Shown here: one piece after another, positions 1-8,468 of the stretch
Numbering within the stretch: position 1 is the first letter of the stretch
How the letters are laid out: the number at the start of each line of letters is the position of its first letter
DNA from: Nocardioides nitrophenolicus
Lineage (GTDB): Bacteria; Actinomycetota; Actinomycetes; Propionibacteriales; Nocardioidaceae
DNA: 64,000 nucleotides
Direction: 5' to 3'
Assembly: GCF_016907515.1 (NCBI RefSeq)
Contig: NZ_JAFBBY010000001.1
Location: 3,658,001 to 3,722,000, forward strand
Notes under the pieces: model-generated
The model's database searches: none
Seen by the model: only the letters and a program-made list of their open reading frames with translations
What the model was told of the DNA's origin: nothing
Made by a program: the position numbers and the translations under genes

Positions 1-262
1 CTTCTCCTCCCTGGTCGCCTTCGACGAGCCGCTCACCCGACGGGTCGCGTCGACCCTGGGTGACCTGCCGGCGATCCCCACGGGCGCGGGACACGACGCG
101 GGCGTCCTCTCCGCCTACCTGCCGTGCGCCATGATCTTCGTGCGCAATCCCACGGGCGTGTCGCACGCACCCGAGGAGGCCGCCCGGGACGAGGACTGCG
201 AGGCCGGTGCCAGAGCCCTGGCCGCGGTCCTCCGGGAGCTGGCGGGGACGCCGGTCCGATGA
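1..262 (+). CDS. M20-family amidohydrolase (allantoate / N-carbamoyl-amino-acid hydrolase type), C-terminal fragment
   Basis: Open from the left edge in the frame starting at base 2 and ending with TGA at 260-262; 86 residues are visible. The piece carries PTGAGHDAG, which matches the metal-binding His segment near the end of M20 zinc hydrolases of the allantoate amidohydrolase / N-carbamoyl-L-amino-acid hydrolase type, followed by the substrate-side PTGVSHAPEE motif. The stop overlaps the hutF start (ATGA), so the two are translationally coupled. In actinobacterial histidine clusters such a protein beside hutF is a candidate N-formylglutamate deformylase; that role is an inference. The N-terminus lies outside the window. 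Confidence 0.75.
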   Translation, partial: FSSLVAFDEPLTRRVASTLGDLPAIPTGAGHDAGVLSAYLPCAMIFVRNPTGVSHAPEEAARDEDCEAGARALAAVLRELAGTPVR

Positions 263-1536
263 GCGCTCCGTCGCGGTCCTTCCACTGCGCTCTCGCACTC
301 GTCGGGGGACGGATGGTGGCCGACGTCCGGATCACTGCGCGCGCCGGCTCGATCGCCGCGATCGAGAGCGGCGTCCCGGTCGCGGCCGACGACCTCGCGC
401 TCGGCGTGGTCGTGCCGGGCTTCGCGAACGCCCACTCCCACGCCTTCCACCGCGCGCTGCGCGGTCGCACGCACGCCGACGGAGGCGACTTCTGGCAGTG
501 GCGGACGGGCATGTACGACGTGGCGCAGCGGCTCACGCCCGACACCTATCACGAGCTCGCGCGGTCGGTCTTCGGCGAGATGCGCGACGCCGGGTACACC
601 GCGGTGGGTGAGTTCCACTACGTCCATCACCGTCTCGACGGCACTCCCTACGTCGCCCACGACATGGAGCTGGCGCTCGCGTCGGCGGCGGTGTCGGCCG
701 GGATCCGGCTGGTCCTGCTCGACACCTGCTACCTGAGGGGCGGCGTGGGCGCCGCCCTCTCGCCGGAGCAGGCGCGCTTCGGCGACGGCAGCGCGGATCG
801 TTGGCTCGATCGGTGGCACCGGCTGCGCGGCGCCCTGCCCGACGACCCGACCGTCACGCTCGGCGCGGCCGTGCACTCGGTGCGTGCGGTCAGCCGGGAC
901 GACCTCCGGGTGATCGCCGAGGGGCTACCGTCCGACGTGCCCCTGCACGCCCACGTCTCCGAGCAGCCGGCCGAGAACGCCGCCTGTCTCGAGGCCCACG
1001 GCCTCACCCCCGTGGGACTCCTGGCCGAATGCGGGCTGCTCTCGAGCCGCTTCTCCGCCGTTCACGCCACCCATCTCACCGCCACTGACATCGCCCTGCT
1101 GGCCGCCGCGGACGCGACCGTGGTGATGTGCCCGACGACCGAGGCGGATCTCGGCGACGGCATCGGGCCGGCGCCCGAGCTCGCGGCCGCCGGCGCGCGG
1201 ATCGCGATCGGGTCCGACCAGCACGTGGTGATCGACCCGCTCGAGGAGCTGAGCCGCCTGGAGCTCGACCAGCGCCTGCGCCTCCAGCGTCGGGGCGTCT
1301 TCGGGCCGGACCTGCTCTGGGCCGCCGGCGGCGTGCGCGGCTACGAGTCGCTGGGCCTGGCGAGCGCGACCGGGCGCGCGCCCGGCTTCCGCGTCGGTGA
1401 TCTCTGCGACGCGGTGGAGCTGGACGTGCGCTCGGTGCGGACCCGTGGCGCCGACGCGTGGCAGCTGCCGCTGGTGGCGCGTGCGGCCGACGTGCGGGCC
1501 ACGGTCGTCCACGGCCGCCTGACGCGTCCCCGGTGA
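259..1536 (+). CDS. hutF: Formimidoylglutamate deiminase HutF
   Basis: A 425-residue amidohydrolase-superfamily protein. It converts N-formimidoyl-L-glutamate to N-formyl-L-glutamate and ammonia in the HutF branch of histidine breakdown (cytoplasmic, zinc-dependent). Seen: metal ligands in NAHSHAFHR (His59, His61), the family-typical HAHVSEQPAEN segment, and a late GSDQHVVIDPLEEL metal/active-site Asp motif. ATG 259 overlaps the upstream amidohydrolase stop, which favours it over an in-frame ATG at 124. Length fits the family. It ends at a strong hairpin and faces the BVMO operon; hutI lies 5 kb away behind unrelated genes. Confidence 0.92.
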   Translation: MSAPSRSFHCALALVGGRMVADVRITARAGSIAAIESGVPVAADDLALGVVVPGFANAHSHAFHRALRGRTHADGGDFWQWRTGMYDVAQRLTPDTYHELARSVFGEMRDAGYTAVGEFHYVHHRLDGTPYVAHDMELALASAAVSAGIRLVLLDTCYLRGGVGAALSPEQARFGDGSADRWLDRWHRLRGALPDDPTVTLGAAVHSVRAVSRDDLRVIAEGLPSDVPLHAHVSEQPAENAACLEAHGLTPVGLLAECGLLSSRFSAVHATHLTATDIALLAAADATVVMCPTTEADLGDGIGPAPELAAAGARIAIGSDQHVVIDPLEELSRLELDQRLRLQRRGVFGPDLLWAAGGVRGYESLGLASATGRAPGFRVGDLCDAVELDVRSVRTRGADAWQLPLVARAADVRATVVHGRLTRPR

Positions 1537-1551
1537 CCGCCGGGACGACCT

Positions 1552-1588
1552 GAGGGGGCTCGCCGTCATCGCGACGGCAAGCCCCCTC
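1552..1588. terminator. Bidirectional hairpin terminator
   Basis: Arms 1552-1567 and 1573-1588 (GAGGGGGCTCGCCGTC / GACGGCAAGCCCCCTC) pair over 16 positions with one mismatch around a 5-nt loop. It sits exactly between the stops of the convergent hutF and alpha/beta hydrolase genes. There is no long T-run, as is usual in high-GC actinobacteria. Confidence 0.75.
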
Positions 1589-1599
1589 GTCGCGCTACG

Positions 1600-2511
1600 T
1601 CAGCGCCGCGCCGCCTGGTCGGCCTGGTCGGTGAGCTCGGCGAGGATCTCGAGCAGCAGCCGCGCGGTCGACTCCGGTGCGCTGATGTTCGGCGAGTGGC
1701 GGGCGTCGATCTCCCAGACCCGGCAGGTCGGTCCGTGCGCCGCGATCCGATCGGCCCATCCGGGCTCGACGAGGGTGTCCTGCCGCCCGGTCACCAGCCC
1801 CAGCGGCACCTGGACCGTCGCCAGGCTGCGCGGATAGTCGTCGTCGGCCTTCGGGCCGCTTGGGAAGGGAGTAGCGAGACCGGCCGCGCTCACCGCGCGG
1901 TAGTGGCCGACGTCGCAGGCGTCCTCGAGCCGGAGCGCGACATGGTCGTCGATCCCGGGGAACCGGCCGGTCAGCAGCGTCACGATCCGGAGCATGTCCT
2001 TGGCCGTGCCGTCGAAGTGGGAGAGCGCGGCGAGCGCCTCCCTGGTGCGGTAGGGCCCCCCGGTGCCGGCGATGGAGACCGCGGCCGCGAGCCGCCACGC
2101 GAACCACGGCAGGGTCGCCGCCCGCAGGGCCATCGCGCCGCCGAACGAGTTCCCGACCAGCCGCACGGGCTCGTCGTGGAGGCCGAGGGCGTCCAGCAGC
2201 GCGGCGACCTGGCGCAGCCGGAACTCGTAGGGTGCGACGTCGAGCTGGACCATCTTGCTGGACGACCCGTAGCCGTAGAGGTCGGGCGCGATGACGTCGT
2301 GGTCGCGGGCGAGGAGGGGCAGCATGCGCGACCAGCTCGCCTCGGCCGACCCGCCCCAGGCGCCGTCGTGCAGGAGGACGAGCACGGGCGAGCCGACGGC
2401 CCCTGCCCGGAGATAGCTGGTCGTCAGGCCACCCAGGTCGACCTGCGCACGGCGGACGGTCCGGATCGCGGTCGACGGGTCGGTGGTGGTGCTGGTTGTG
2501 GTGATCTCCAC
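1600..2511 (-). CDS. Alpha/beta-fold hydrolase (esterase/lactonase type)
   Basis: About 303 residues. Seen: oxyanion region LLHDGAWGG, nucleophile elbow GNSFGG (Ser122 from this start), a late TGRQD acid and an ARHSPNI histidine. GTG 2511 is chosen because GAGAGG lies 10 nt upstream; a GTG at 2532 overlapping the BVMO stop (GTGA) is the alternative. The N-terminus is Thr-rich (TTTSTTT). It directly follows the Baeyer-Villiger monooxygenase gene, and such pairs commonly hydrolyse the ester or lactone made by the monooxygenase. The substrate is unknown. Fold assignment is firm; role is inferred from context. Confidence 0.82.
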   Translation of the reverse strand: MEITTTSTTTDPSTAIRTVRRAQVDLGGLTTSYLRAGAVGSPVLVLLHDGAWGGSAEASWSRMLPLLARDHDVIAPDLYGYGSSSKMVQLDVAPYEFRLRQVAALLDALGLHDEPVRLVGNSFGGAMALRAATLPWFAWRLAAAVSIAGTGGPYRTREALAALSHFDGTAKDMLRIVTLLTGRFPGIDDHVALRLEDACDVGHYRAVSAAGLATPFPSGPKADDDYPRSLATVQVPLGLVTGRQDTLVEPGWADRIAAHGPTCRVWEIDARHSPNISAPESTARLLLEILAELTDQADQAARR

Positions 2512-2528
2512 GGTGGATTCGCCTCTCG

Positions 2529-4511
2529 TCACAGGAACTCGTGGTCGGACTCGGTGACCGCGGCGGTGCTGTCGAAGTACTCGACGTTCGTGTAGGGCCA
2601 GATCTGGGAGACGCGCCCGTGCCGGTTCTGGTACCAGGTGTGGACATAGGGCTGTCCCCAGGCCATCCTCCGGTTGCCCTCGTCGACCCAGGCCACGAAC
2701 CGGTCGAGGGCCTCGCGGCGGACGTCGATCGCGGCCGCCCCGCGGCGGAGTACCTCGTGCACCGCGTCGAGGGAGTACTCCACCGCGCGTTCCAGCATGA
2801 AGTGCAGGCTGCCGGCGACGACTCCGCCGACATTGGGCCCGTACACCAGGAACAGGTTGGGGAAGCCGGGCACGGTCACCCCGTTGTGCGCACGCGTGTC
2901 GCCGTCCCAGAAGTCGTGGATCTCCGTGCCGTGGCGCCCGACGACCTCCACTCCCTCGAGATAGTCCGACGGCTTGAAACCGGTCGCAAAGACGACGACG
3001 TCGACCTCGTGCTCGACCCCCGACGCGTCGACGATCCCGCGCTCGGTGAACCGCTCGATGCCGGCCGTCACCAGGGTCGACTTGTCGGCGAGCAGGGCCG
3101 CGGCCCAGACCTCGTTGTCGCGCAGCATCCGCTTCGCGCCCGGCGGGTAGGACGGGATCACGTGCGCCAGCAGCTCCGGCTCGCTCCCGAACTGGCGCTC
3201 GAGCCGCGCGACCAGGTGCTCGCGCAGCTCCTGGTTCTTGCGCGAGATGCTCAGCGGCGCGCCGGTCCAGCCCGGTTCGGCCGTGACGGTGTGCGCGCGT
3301 CCCGGGATGCCCGTCAGGATGACCCAGAGCCGGTACCACTGGGCGTAGTGGGGAACCTTGCGCTGCAGCCACCGGAAGCCGTCGCTCACCTGGTGGTGGT
3401 AGTTCGGCGCGGGCAGCATCCAGGGCGCGCTGCGCTGGAAGACGGTCAGCGCGGCGACGTCGTCGACGATCGCGGGCACGATCTGGTAGGCGCTGGCGCC
3501 GGTGCCGATCACGGCCACCCGTCTGCCCGTCAGGTCGACGGAGTGGTCCCACTCCTGGGAGTGCATGGTGACGCCGGTGAAGAGCTCCTGGCCCGCGAAG
3601 TCGGGGATGTGGGGGCGGTCGAGCTGGCCGAGGGCGCTGACGACGGCGGCGAAGCGGCGCACCTGCTCCGCGCCGTCCGGGCCGCGGGTCGTCGCCTCCC
3701 AGCGGGCGTCGGTCTCGTCCCAGCGCAGCCGCGTGAGCCGGGTCGAGAACTCGATCCGGTCGGCGATGCCGGCGCGCTCGGCGACGTCGCGCAGGTAGTC
3801 GAGGATCTCGCCGCCCTGGGCGAACTGATGGGGCCAGTCGCCCCGCTGGGCGAACGAGTAGGAGTAGCCGAAGGTGGGGGTGTCCAGGCGCACGCCCGGA
3901 TAGGTGTTCTTGGCCCAGGTGCCGCCCACGGCCGAGTTGGCGTCGATGACGGTGATGGGCACGCCGGCCTGTGCGTAGCGATGCGCGGCCGCGATGCCGG
4001 CCACGCCGGCGCCGACGATCAGCACCGGGAAGTCGCGTCCTGCGGCCACCTCGGCGAAGGACCAGGAGGGGCGTCCGCCCTTGTCCGCGGCCAGGTCCAG
4101 CTCGTGCTTCAGCATGGGGATCCACGACTCCTGGCCTGCGCTGAGGAAGGCGAGGATCGCGCGGACGGTCTCGTCGGGGAGGAGGCCGACCTCGGTGATC
4201 CCCTTGTCCCTCACGGTGGCAAGCGCCGAGAGGGCGAGGGCTCGAGCCGCTTCCTGCTGTGCGGCGGACATCCCGCCGTGCGGATGGGGCTGGGTGTCGA
4301 TCGGGGTGAGGGGCGGGCGCAGGTCGGCCCGCAGGATCGAGGTGTCGCCGAGCGCCGCGGCCAGGGCGGCGAGCAGCACCGGGAGCTCCGCGTCGGCGAC
4401 GACGCGCTCGAGGAAGGCGTCGTCCTCGACGATCGGCTCCGCGCTGGCGACGTCGTACAGGTCGTCGAGCCGGCTCGTCGCGTCGGACGCGGTCGCAGGA
4501 GTGGGGGCCAT
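2529..4511 (-). CDS. Flavin-containing Baeyer-Villiger monooxygenase, 4-hydroxyacetophenone monooxygenase type
   Basis: 660 residues. Seen: FAD-binding GAGVAG at 167-172, the type I BVMO fingerprint FTGVTMHSQEWD at 311-322, and the NADPH-binding GTGASA at 336-341. About 160 residues precede the first Rossmann fold, like the N-terminal extension of 4-hydroxyacetophenone monooxygenase. The family inserts one oxygen next to a ketone using NADPH and O2, giving an ester or lactone. ATG 4511 has GAGAGG 8 nt upstream. The stop abuts the hydrolase that probably cleaves the product. It is divergent from the NTF2-like gene at 4679. The ketone substrate cannot be told from sequence. Confidence 0.9.
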   Translation of the reverse strand: MAPTPATASDATSRLDDLYDVASAEPIVEDDAFLERVVADAELPVLLAALAAALGDTSILRADLRPPLTPIDTQPHPHGGMSAAQQEAARALALSALATVRDKGITEVGLLPDETVRAILAFLSAGQESWIPMLKHELDLAADKGGRPSWSFAEVAAGRDFPVLIVGAGVAGIAAAHRYAQAGVPITVIDANSAVGGTWAKNTYPGVRLDTPTFGYSYSFAQRGDWPHQFAQGGEILDYLRDVAERAGIADRIEFSTRLTRLRWDETDARWEATTRGPDGAEQVRRFAAVVSALGQLDRPHIPDFAGQELFTGVTMHSQEWDHSVDLTGRRVAVIGTGASAYQIVPAIVDDVAALTVFQRSAPWMLPAPNYHHQVSDGFRWLQRKVPHYAQWYRLWVILTGIPGRAHTVTAEPGWTGAPLSISRKNQELREHLVARLERQFGSEPELLAHVIPSYPPGAKRMLRDNEVWAAALLADKSTLVTAGIERFTERGIVDASGVEHEVDVVVFATGFKPSDYLEGVEVVGRHGTEIHDFWDGDTRAHNGVTVPGFPNLFLVYGPNVGGVVAGSLHFMLERAVEYSLDAVHEVLRRGAAAIDVRREALDRFVAWVDEGNRRMAWGQPYVHTWYQNRHGRVSQIWPYTNVEYFDSTAAVTESDHEFL

Positions 4512-4678
4512 CTGGAAGTCCTCTCTCGTCCCGGCGGACGAGCCGGGACGCTGCGCGGGATGCGCGCGGCGGGGTGGGTCCGCATCGGTTTCGCATAATG
4601 CTATTCGAATCTCCAGAATTCGCATACAGTTGTGCCGAAGCCGCTCCGGCGGCGCCCAACGAGAGTGAGGAACGAGCG
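4512..4678. promoter_or_regulatory. Divergent control region with TTCGCATA direct repeats
   Basis: A conspicuously AT-richer stretch at 4590-4630 separates the divergent BVMO and NTF2-like genes. It contains the direct repeat TTCGCATA at 4590-4597 and 4619-4626, with palindromes ATTCGAAT (4603-4610) and GAATTC (4616-4621) between. The 29-bp spacing puts the repeats on roughly the same helix face, as expected for a regulator site. No regulator gene is adjacent. Promoter elements were not resolved confidently. Confidence 0.4.
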
Positions 4679-5080
4679 ATGAGTGTTTCGGTCGAGGTCG
4701 TCGACGCCTGGCTGGCGGAGTTCGGCCGGGTGTGGCGGGAAGCGGACGTGCCGGGGGCCGTCGCCGTCATGACCGAGGACGGCAGCTACCGCAACAGCCC
4801 CTTCCTCGAGCAGCCCTACGTCGGCCACCGGGCGATCGCCGGCTTCTGGGAGGCCGCGCTCGAGGGCGTGAGCGACGTGGACTTCCGGTACGGCGTGCCG
4901 GTGATCGACGGCGATCGCGTGGGCGTCGAGTGGTGGGCGACGCTGCGCTCGAACGGCGAGCCGTTCACCCTGGCGGGCAACTTCCTGCTCACCTTCGAGG
5001 GCGACCGGGTGGCCGACCTGCGGGAGTCGTTCGTCAAGCAGGCCGGGGCCCTGGAGCCGCACGAGGGCTGGGGTCTGTGA
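4679..5080 (+). CDS. NTF2/SnoaL-like protein
   Basis: 133 residues with the alpha+beta-barrel pattern of SnoaL-like proteins: an N-terminal helix, the MTEDGSYRNSPF strand, the YVGHRAIAGFW segment and a C-terminal FLLTFEGDRVADLRE strand pair. Members are polyketide cyclases, small isomerases/dehydratases or ligand-binding proteins; the specific activity cannot be read from sequence. ATG 4679 follows GAGTGAGG at 8 nt spacing. It starts the rightward transcript that continues into the FAD oxidoreductase 25 bp downstream, opposite the BVMO operon, so it probably belongs to the same degradation unit. Confidence 0.75.
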   Translation: MSVSVEVVDAWLAEFGRVWREADVPGAVAVMTEDGSYRNSPFLEQPYVGHRAIAGFWEAALEGVSDVDFRYGVPVIDGDRVGVEWWATLRSNGEPFTLAGNFLLTFEGDRVADLRESFVKQAGALEPHEGWGL

Positions 5081-5105
5081 GCCGTCGCCCCCGACGGACG
5101 CAGCC

Positions 5106-6398
5106 ATGGAGAACTCAGCGGAGATCCTGATCATCGGCGCCGGGGTGATCGGCGCGAGCGCGGCCCTCGCGCTCGCCCGGGCCGGCCACGACGTGGTCGT
5201 CATCGAGCGCAACAGCGGTGTGGGGGACGGCTCCACCGGCTCCTCGGCCGGCATCATCCGCGTCCATGCCAGCGATGAGCAGAGTGTCGCGATGGCGGCG
5301 GACGCCGTGGCGGTGTGGAACGACTGGGCCGGGTTCCTCGACGCCGGCCCCGACGAGCACCTCGCGCGCTTCGTGCGGTGCGGCTCGTTGATCCTCGACG
5401 CGGGCAACGGCTTCACCGACCGTGCGGCGGAGTCGATGCGCGCGGCGGTCGTCCCGTTCGAGGCGTGGACCCTGGCGGAGATGGCCGAACGTCTGCCGTA
5501 CCTCGACTTCCGGCGCTTCGGGCCGCCGGTCCCGATCGATGACGAGGCCTTCTGGTCGGAGCCGACCGAGTACCTGCCCGGGGCCCTCTACACCGAGCAG
5601 TCCGGCTATGTCGGCGATCCCACTCTCGCGGCGGTGAACCTGATGGACGCCGCGCGCCGGGCGGGAGCCGACGTCCGGCTCTCGACGGAGGTCGCCCGGC
5701 TCGAGCTGCGGGCCGGGCGCGTCGTCGGCGTCGCCCTGGCCGACGGCCGCCGCCTGAGTGCCGCGGCGGTGCTCGTCGCGGCGGGCCCGCACTCCGACGC
5801 GCTGCTCCGCTCGGTCGGCGCCACGTCGGACTTCCGGATCGCCACCCGGCGGATCCGCGAGGAGCTGGTGCACGTGCCCGCGCCGCCGGGCATCGAGACC
5901 GCCCTCGACGGGGTGCACCTCGTGGACGGCGACCTCAACCTCAACTTCCGTCCGGAGCACGGCAACGCCTTCCTCGGCGGCAGCAACGGCGATCTGCCGG
6001 AGGAGCAGACCGTCGTCGAGGACCCCGATCGGTTCGACCGGCGGGTGAGCGCGGCCAACTGGGAGCGGACGACGCTGCGGTTGGCCCGCCGGATACCGGA
6101 CCTCGGCATCCCGCGTGCGCGGACCGGTGTGGTCGGCCTGTACGACGCCGCGGAGGACTGGCTCCCGATCTACGACCGCACCTGCGTCGAGGGACTGTTC
6201 GTCGCGATGGCCACGTCGGGCACCCAGTTCAAGACCTCGCCGGTCGTGGGTGAGCTGCTGCGCCACGTGATCGAGAGCGAGCTCGAGGGGCGGGACCACA
6301 CGACGGTGCCCTTCGTCGCCCCGACGAGCGGCCGGTCCTATGCCACCGAGCAGTTCTCCCGTCTCCGGGAGCCGCGGGTCGGGCAGGCCCGCGGATGA
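5106..6398 (+). CDS. FAD-dependent oxidoreductase (DAO/sarcosine-oxidase-like)
   Basis: 430 residues. N-terminal dinucleotide-binding motif ILIIGAGVIGASAALALARAG (GxGxxG at 11-16), then the STGSSAGIIR FAD-contact segment typical of the D-amino-acid oxidase/sarcosine oxidase superfamily, and a C-terminal GLFVAMATSGTQFKTSPVVGELL second FAD-contact region. It should oxidise a C-N bond (amine or amino acid) with FAD. Its stop overlaps the hutI-type start (ATGA), so its product may feed, or be fed by, the imidazolone hydrolase. Ribosome binding site is weak. Substrate unknown. Confidence 0.82.
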   Translation: MENSAEILIIGAGVIGASAALALARAGHDVVVIERNSGVGDGSTGSSAGIIRVHASDEQSVAMAADAVAVWNDWAGFLDAGPDEHLARFVRCGSLILDAGNGFTDRAAESMRAAVVPFEAWTLAEMAERLPYLDFRRFGPPVPIDDEAFWSEPTEYLPGALYTEQSGYVGDPTLAAVNLMDAARRAGADVRLSTEVARLELRAGRVVGVALADGRRLSAAAVLVAAGPHSDALLRSVGATSDFRIATRRIREELVHVPAPPGIETALDGVHLVDGDLNLNFRPEHGNAFLGGSNGDLPEEQTVVEDPDRFDRRVSAANWERTTLRLARRIPDLGIPRARTGVVGLYDAAEDWLPIYDRTCVEGLFVAMATSGTQFKTSPVVGELLRHVIESELEGRDHTTVPFVAPTSGRSYATEQFSRLREPRVGQARG

Positions 6399-7627
6399 GC
6401 GACAGCGAGAGGCACGCCGCCTCCGGCGCGCTGTTGATCGACGACATCGGCGAGCTCACGACGAACGACGCCGCCCACCGCGGCCGGATCGAAGACGCGG
6501 CGGTGATCCTCGATCAGGACCGGGTGGCGTGGGTCGGCCCCCGCCGGAAGGCGCCCCCGGCCGATCGCCGGTACGACGCCGACGGTCGCGCCGTGCTGCC
6601 CGGCTGGGTCGACGCGCACACCCACCTGGTCTTCGCGGGCGACCGGACCGCCGAGTTCGAGGCGCGGATGGCGGGGGAGTCCTATGCCGCGGGCGGCATC
6701 AACGTCACGGTCGAGGCGACCCGCGCCGCGTCGGACGCGCAGCTCGAACGCAACCTCCAGCGGCTGGTCGCGGAGGCGCGGCGCGGCGGAACGACGACCC
6801 TGGAGACCAAGACCGGGTACGGCCTCACCGTGGCCGACGAGCTCCGGTCGGCCCGGATCGCGGGGCGCCACGTCGACGCGGTCACCTTCCTCGGCGCCCA
6901 TGTCCTGCCGTCGGGCGAGGCGCTCGACGACTACCTCGGCCTGGTGACCGGTCCCATGCTGGCGGCGGTGGCGCCGCACGTCTCGGCCGTCGACGTCTTC
7001 TGCGAGGTCGGCGCCTTCGACGAGAGCGCGACCCGGACGGTGCTGGAGGCCGCGCGGGCACAGGGTCTCGCCAGCCACGTGCACGGCAACCAGCTCGGGC
7101 CCGGTCCCGGCGCGCGCGTCGCGGTGGAGTTCGGCGCGCTCAGCGTCGACCATCTCGGCTTCCTCGCCGACGCCGACGTCGCTGCCATCGCGGACTCGTG
7201 GACCTGCGGGCGGGGGACGGTGGCGACGGTCCTCCCGGCCTGCGACCTGTCGACCCGGATGCCGCTCGCCCCGGCCCGCCGCCTGCTCGACGCCGGGGCC
7301 GTCGTCGCCATCGCGTCGAACTGCAACCCCGGCACCTCGTTCACCACCTCCGTGGGCTTCTCGGTCGCCACCGCGGTGCTCCAGATGGGGCTGACCGTGG
7401 CGGAGGCGGTCCGAGCGGCCACCTACGGCGGGGCGATGGCGCTCGGCATCGCGGACGGGGAGTGGGTCGACCCGCGCGGCCGGACCCAGCCGCCGGTCGG
7501 CGCGATCCGGCCCGGCGCCCGAGCCGACCTGCAGCTGCTGGACGCGCCGTCGGTGACGCACCTGGCCTACCGGCCCGGCGTACCGCTCACCCGCGCGGTC
7601 TGGCGCGCGGGCGTCCGCGTGGTCTGA
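6395..7627 (+). CDS. hutI: Imidazolonepropionase HutI
   Basis: 410 residues. Amidohydrolase that opens 4-imidazolone-5-propanoate to N-formimidoyl-L-glutamate, the step before HutF. Seen: metal motif DAHTHLVFAGDR (His75, His77), KTGYGL substrate loop, HVHGNQL and DHLGFL histidines, and SNCNPGTS near the end (the family usually has S-D-x-NPG-S). Translationally coupled to the FAD oxidoreductase (ATGA) rather than to hutF, which is unusual. It could serve the local pathway on an imidazolone-like ring rather than, or as well as, histidine. Family assignment is firm; exclusive histidine role is not. Confidence 0.88.
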   Translation: MSDSERHAASGALLIDDIGELTTNDAAHRGRIEDAAVILDQDRVAWVGPRRKAPPADRRYDADGRAVLPGWVDAHTHLVFAGDRTAEFEARMAGESYAAGGINVTVEATRAASDAQLERNLQRLVAEARRGGTTTLETKTGYGLTVADELRSARIAGRHVDAVTFLGAHVLPSGEALDDYLGLVTGPMLAAVAPHVSAVDVFCEVGAFDESATRTVLEAARAQGLASHVHGNQLGPGPGARVAVEFGALSVDHLGFLADADVAAIADSWTCGRGTVATVLPACDLSTRMPLAPARRLLDAGAVVAIASNCNPGTSFTTSVGFSVATAVLQMGLTVAEAVRAATYGGAMALGIADGEWVDPRGRTQPPVGAIRPGARADLQLLDAPSVTHLAYRPGVPLTRAVWRAGVRVV

Positions 7628-7661
7628 GCAAGTCCTTCACGACGATCGATCAGGAGAGAAC

Positions 7662-8438
7662 ATGACAGCCGACATCACCGCGAAGACGGTCCTCATCACC
7701 GGGGCGGCCGAACGGGCCGGCCGCGTCTTCGCCCGCCGGTTCGCGGCCGAGGGTGCGAACGTGGTGGTCAACCACTGGCGCCAGGCCGACCTGGCGGAGG
7801 AGACCGTCGCGCTCATCCACGCCGACGGTGGCCGGGCGCGCGCCATCGAGGCGGATGTCTCCGACACCGAGGCCGCCCGGCGCCTCGTGGCGGAGACGGT
7901 GGCGTGGCGCGGCGACCTGTCCGTGCTGATCCACAACGCCAGCTCGCTGCGCTCGAAGGAGTTCGAGGACGTCACCGAGGAGGACTTCGACGCCTCCTTC
8001 GGCATCAACATCCGCGGTCCGTTCTTCCTCAGCCAGGCCGCGGCCGAGGTCATGAAGCGACAGGGCCATGGCCGGATCATCGCGTTGGTCGGCAACTCCA
8101 CCAACGAGGCCTGGCCCAACCTCATCCCGCACGGGCTGTCCAAGACCGCACTGATCCGGCTGATGGAGCAGCTGGCCGTCGCGCTCTCGCCGACCGTCCA
8201 GTGCAACGCGGTCGCGCCGACCCAGTTCTTCCGCTCCGACGACGGGACCAACGACGCGCTGCGCGAGTACCGGGGTGAGCCGCTCGTCGACGGCGACACC
8301 TACCGGGTCGGCTCGCGCTACGAGTTCCGCAACGGTGACGCCGACGACGTCGCGGAGACGCTGCTGTTCCTGGCCACCTGCTCGTCGTACCTCAACGGGA
8401 CGGTGATCCGCCTCGACGGGGGCAAGGCGCTCTACTAG
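7662..8438 (+). CDS. SDR-family protein lacking the catalytic Tyr
   Basis: 258 residues with a short-chain dehydrogenase/reductase fold: TGAAERAG cofactor loop at 13-20 (pteridine-reductase-like TGxxxRxG), HNAS (Asn92), and a C-terminal GTVIRLDGG. The usual YxxxK catalytic pair reads HGLSK (His157, Lys161; codon CAC at 8130-8132), so the proton-donating Tyr is missing. The upstream RBS AGGAGAG and 34-bp spacing place it at the end of the NTF2-FAD oxidoreductase-hutI transcript. It may be a His-dependent or non-catalytic variant. A sequencing error would need more than one base change (CAC to TAC or TAT needs at least one), so it is not excluded. Confidence 0.85.
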   Translation: MTADITAKTVLITGAAERAGRVFARRFAAEGANVVVNHWRQADLAEETVALIHADGGRARAIEADVSDTEAARRLVAETVAWRGDLSVLIHNASSLRSKEFEDVTEEDFDASFGINIRGPFFLSQAAAEVMKRQGHGRIIALVGNSTNEAWPNLIPHGLSKTALIRLMEQLAVALSPTVQCNAVAPTQFFRSDDGTNDALREYRGEPLVDGDTYRVGSRYEFRNGDADDVAETLLFLATCSSYLNGTVIRLDGGKALY

Positions 8439-8468
8439 CCGCGGCGCGCGGCGCGCGGCGCGCGGCGC
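8439..8468. repeat. GC-only short tandem repeat (CGCGGCG units)
   Basis: The 30 bases between the convergent SDR and alcohol dehydrogenase stops consist almost only of four tandem copies of a 7-bp CGCGGCG-type unit. It may act as a weak transcription barrier, but no clean stem-loop was drawn. Confidence 0.6.

Noticed and set aside
124..258. N-terminal extension of hutF from ATG 124
   Set aside because: It overlaps the upstream amidohydrolase coding region, is Arg/Gly-rich and does not resemble HutF; ATG 259 is in the ATGA overlap.
2541..4598. 685-residue open frame opposite the BVMO gene
   Set aside because: Antisense shadow of high-GC coding; composition Val/Gly/Arg/Asp-rich with no domain, while the minus strand encodes clear BVMO motifs.
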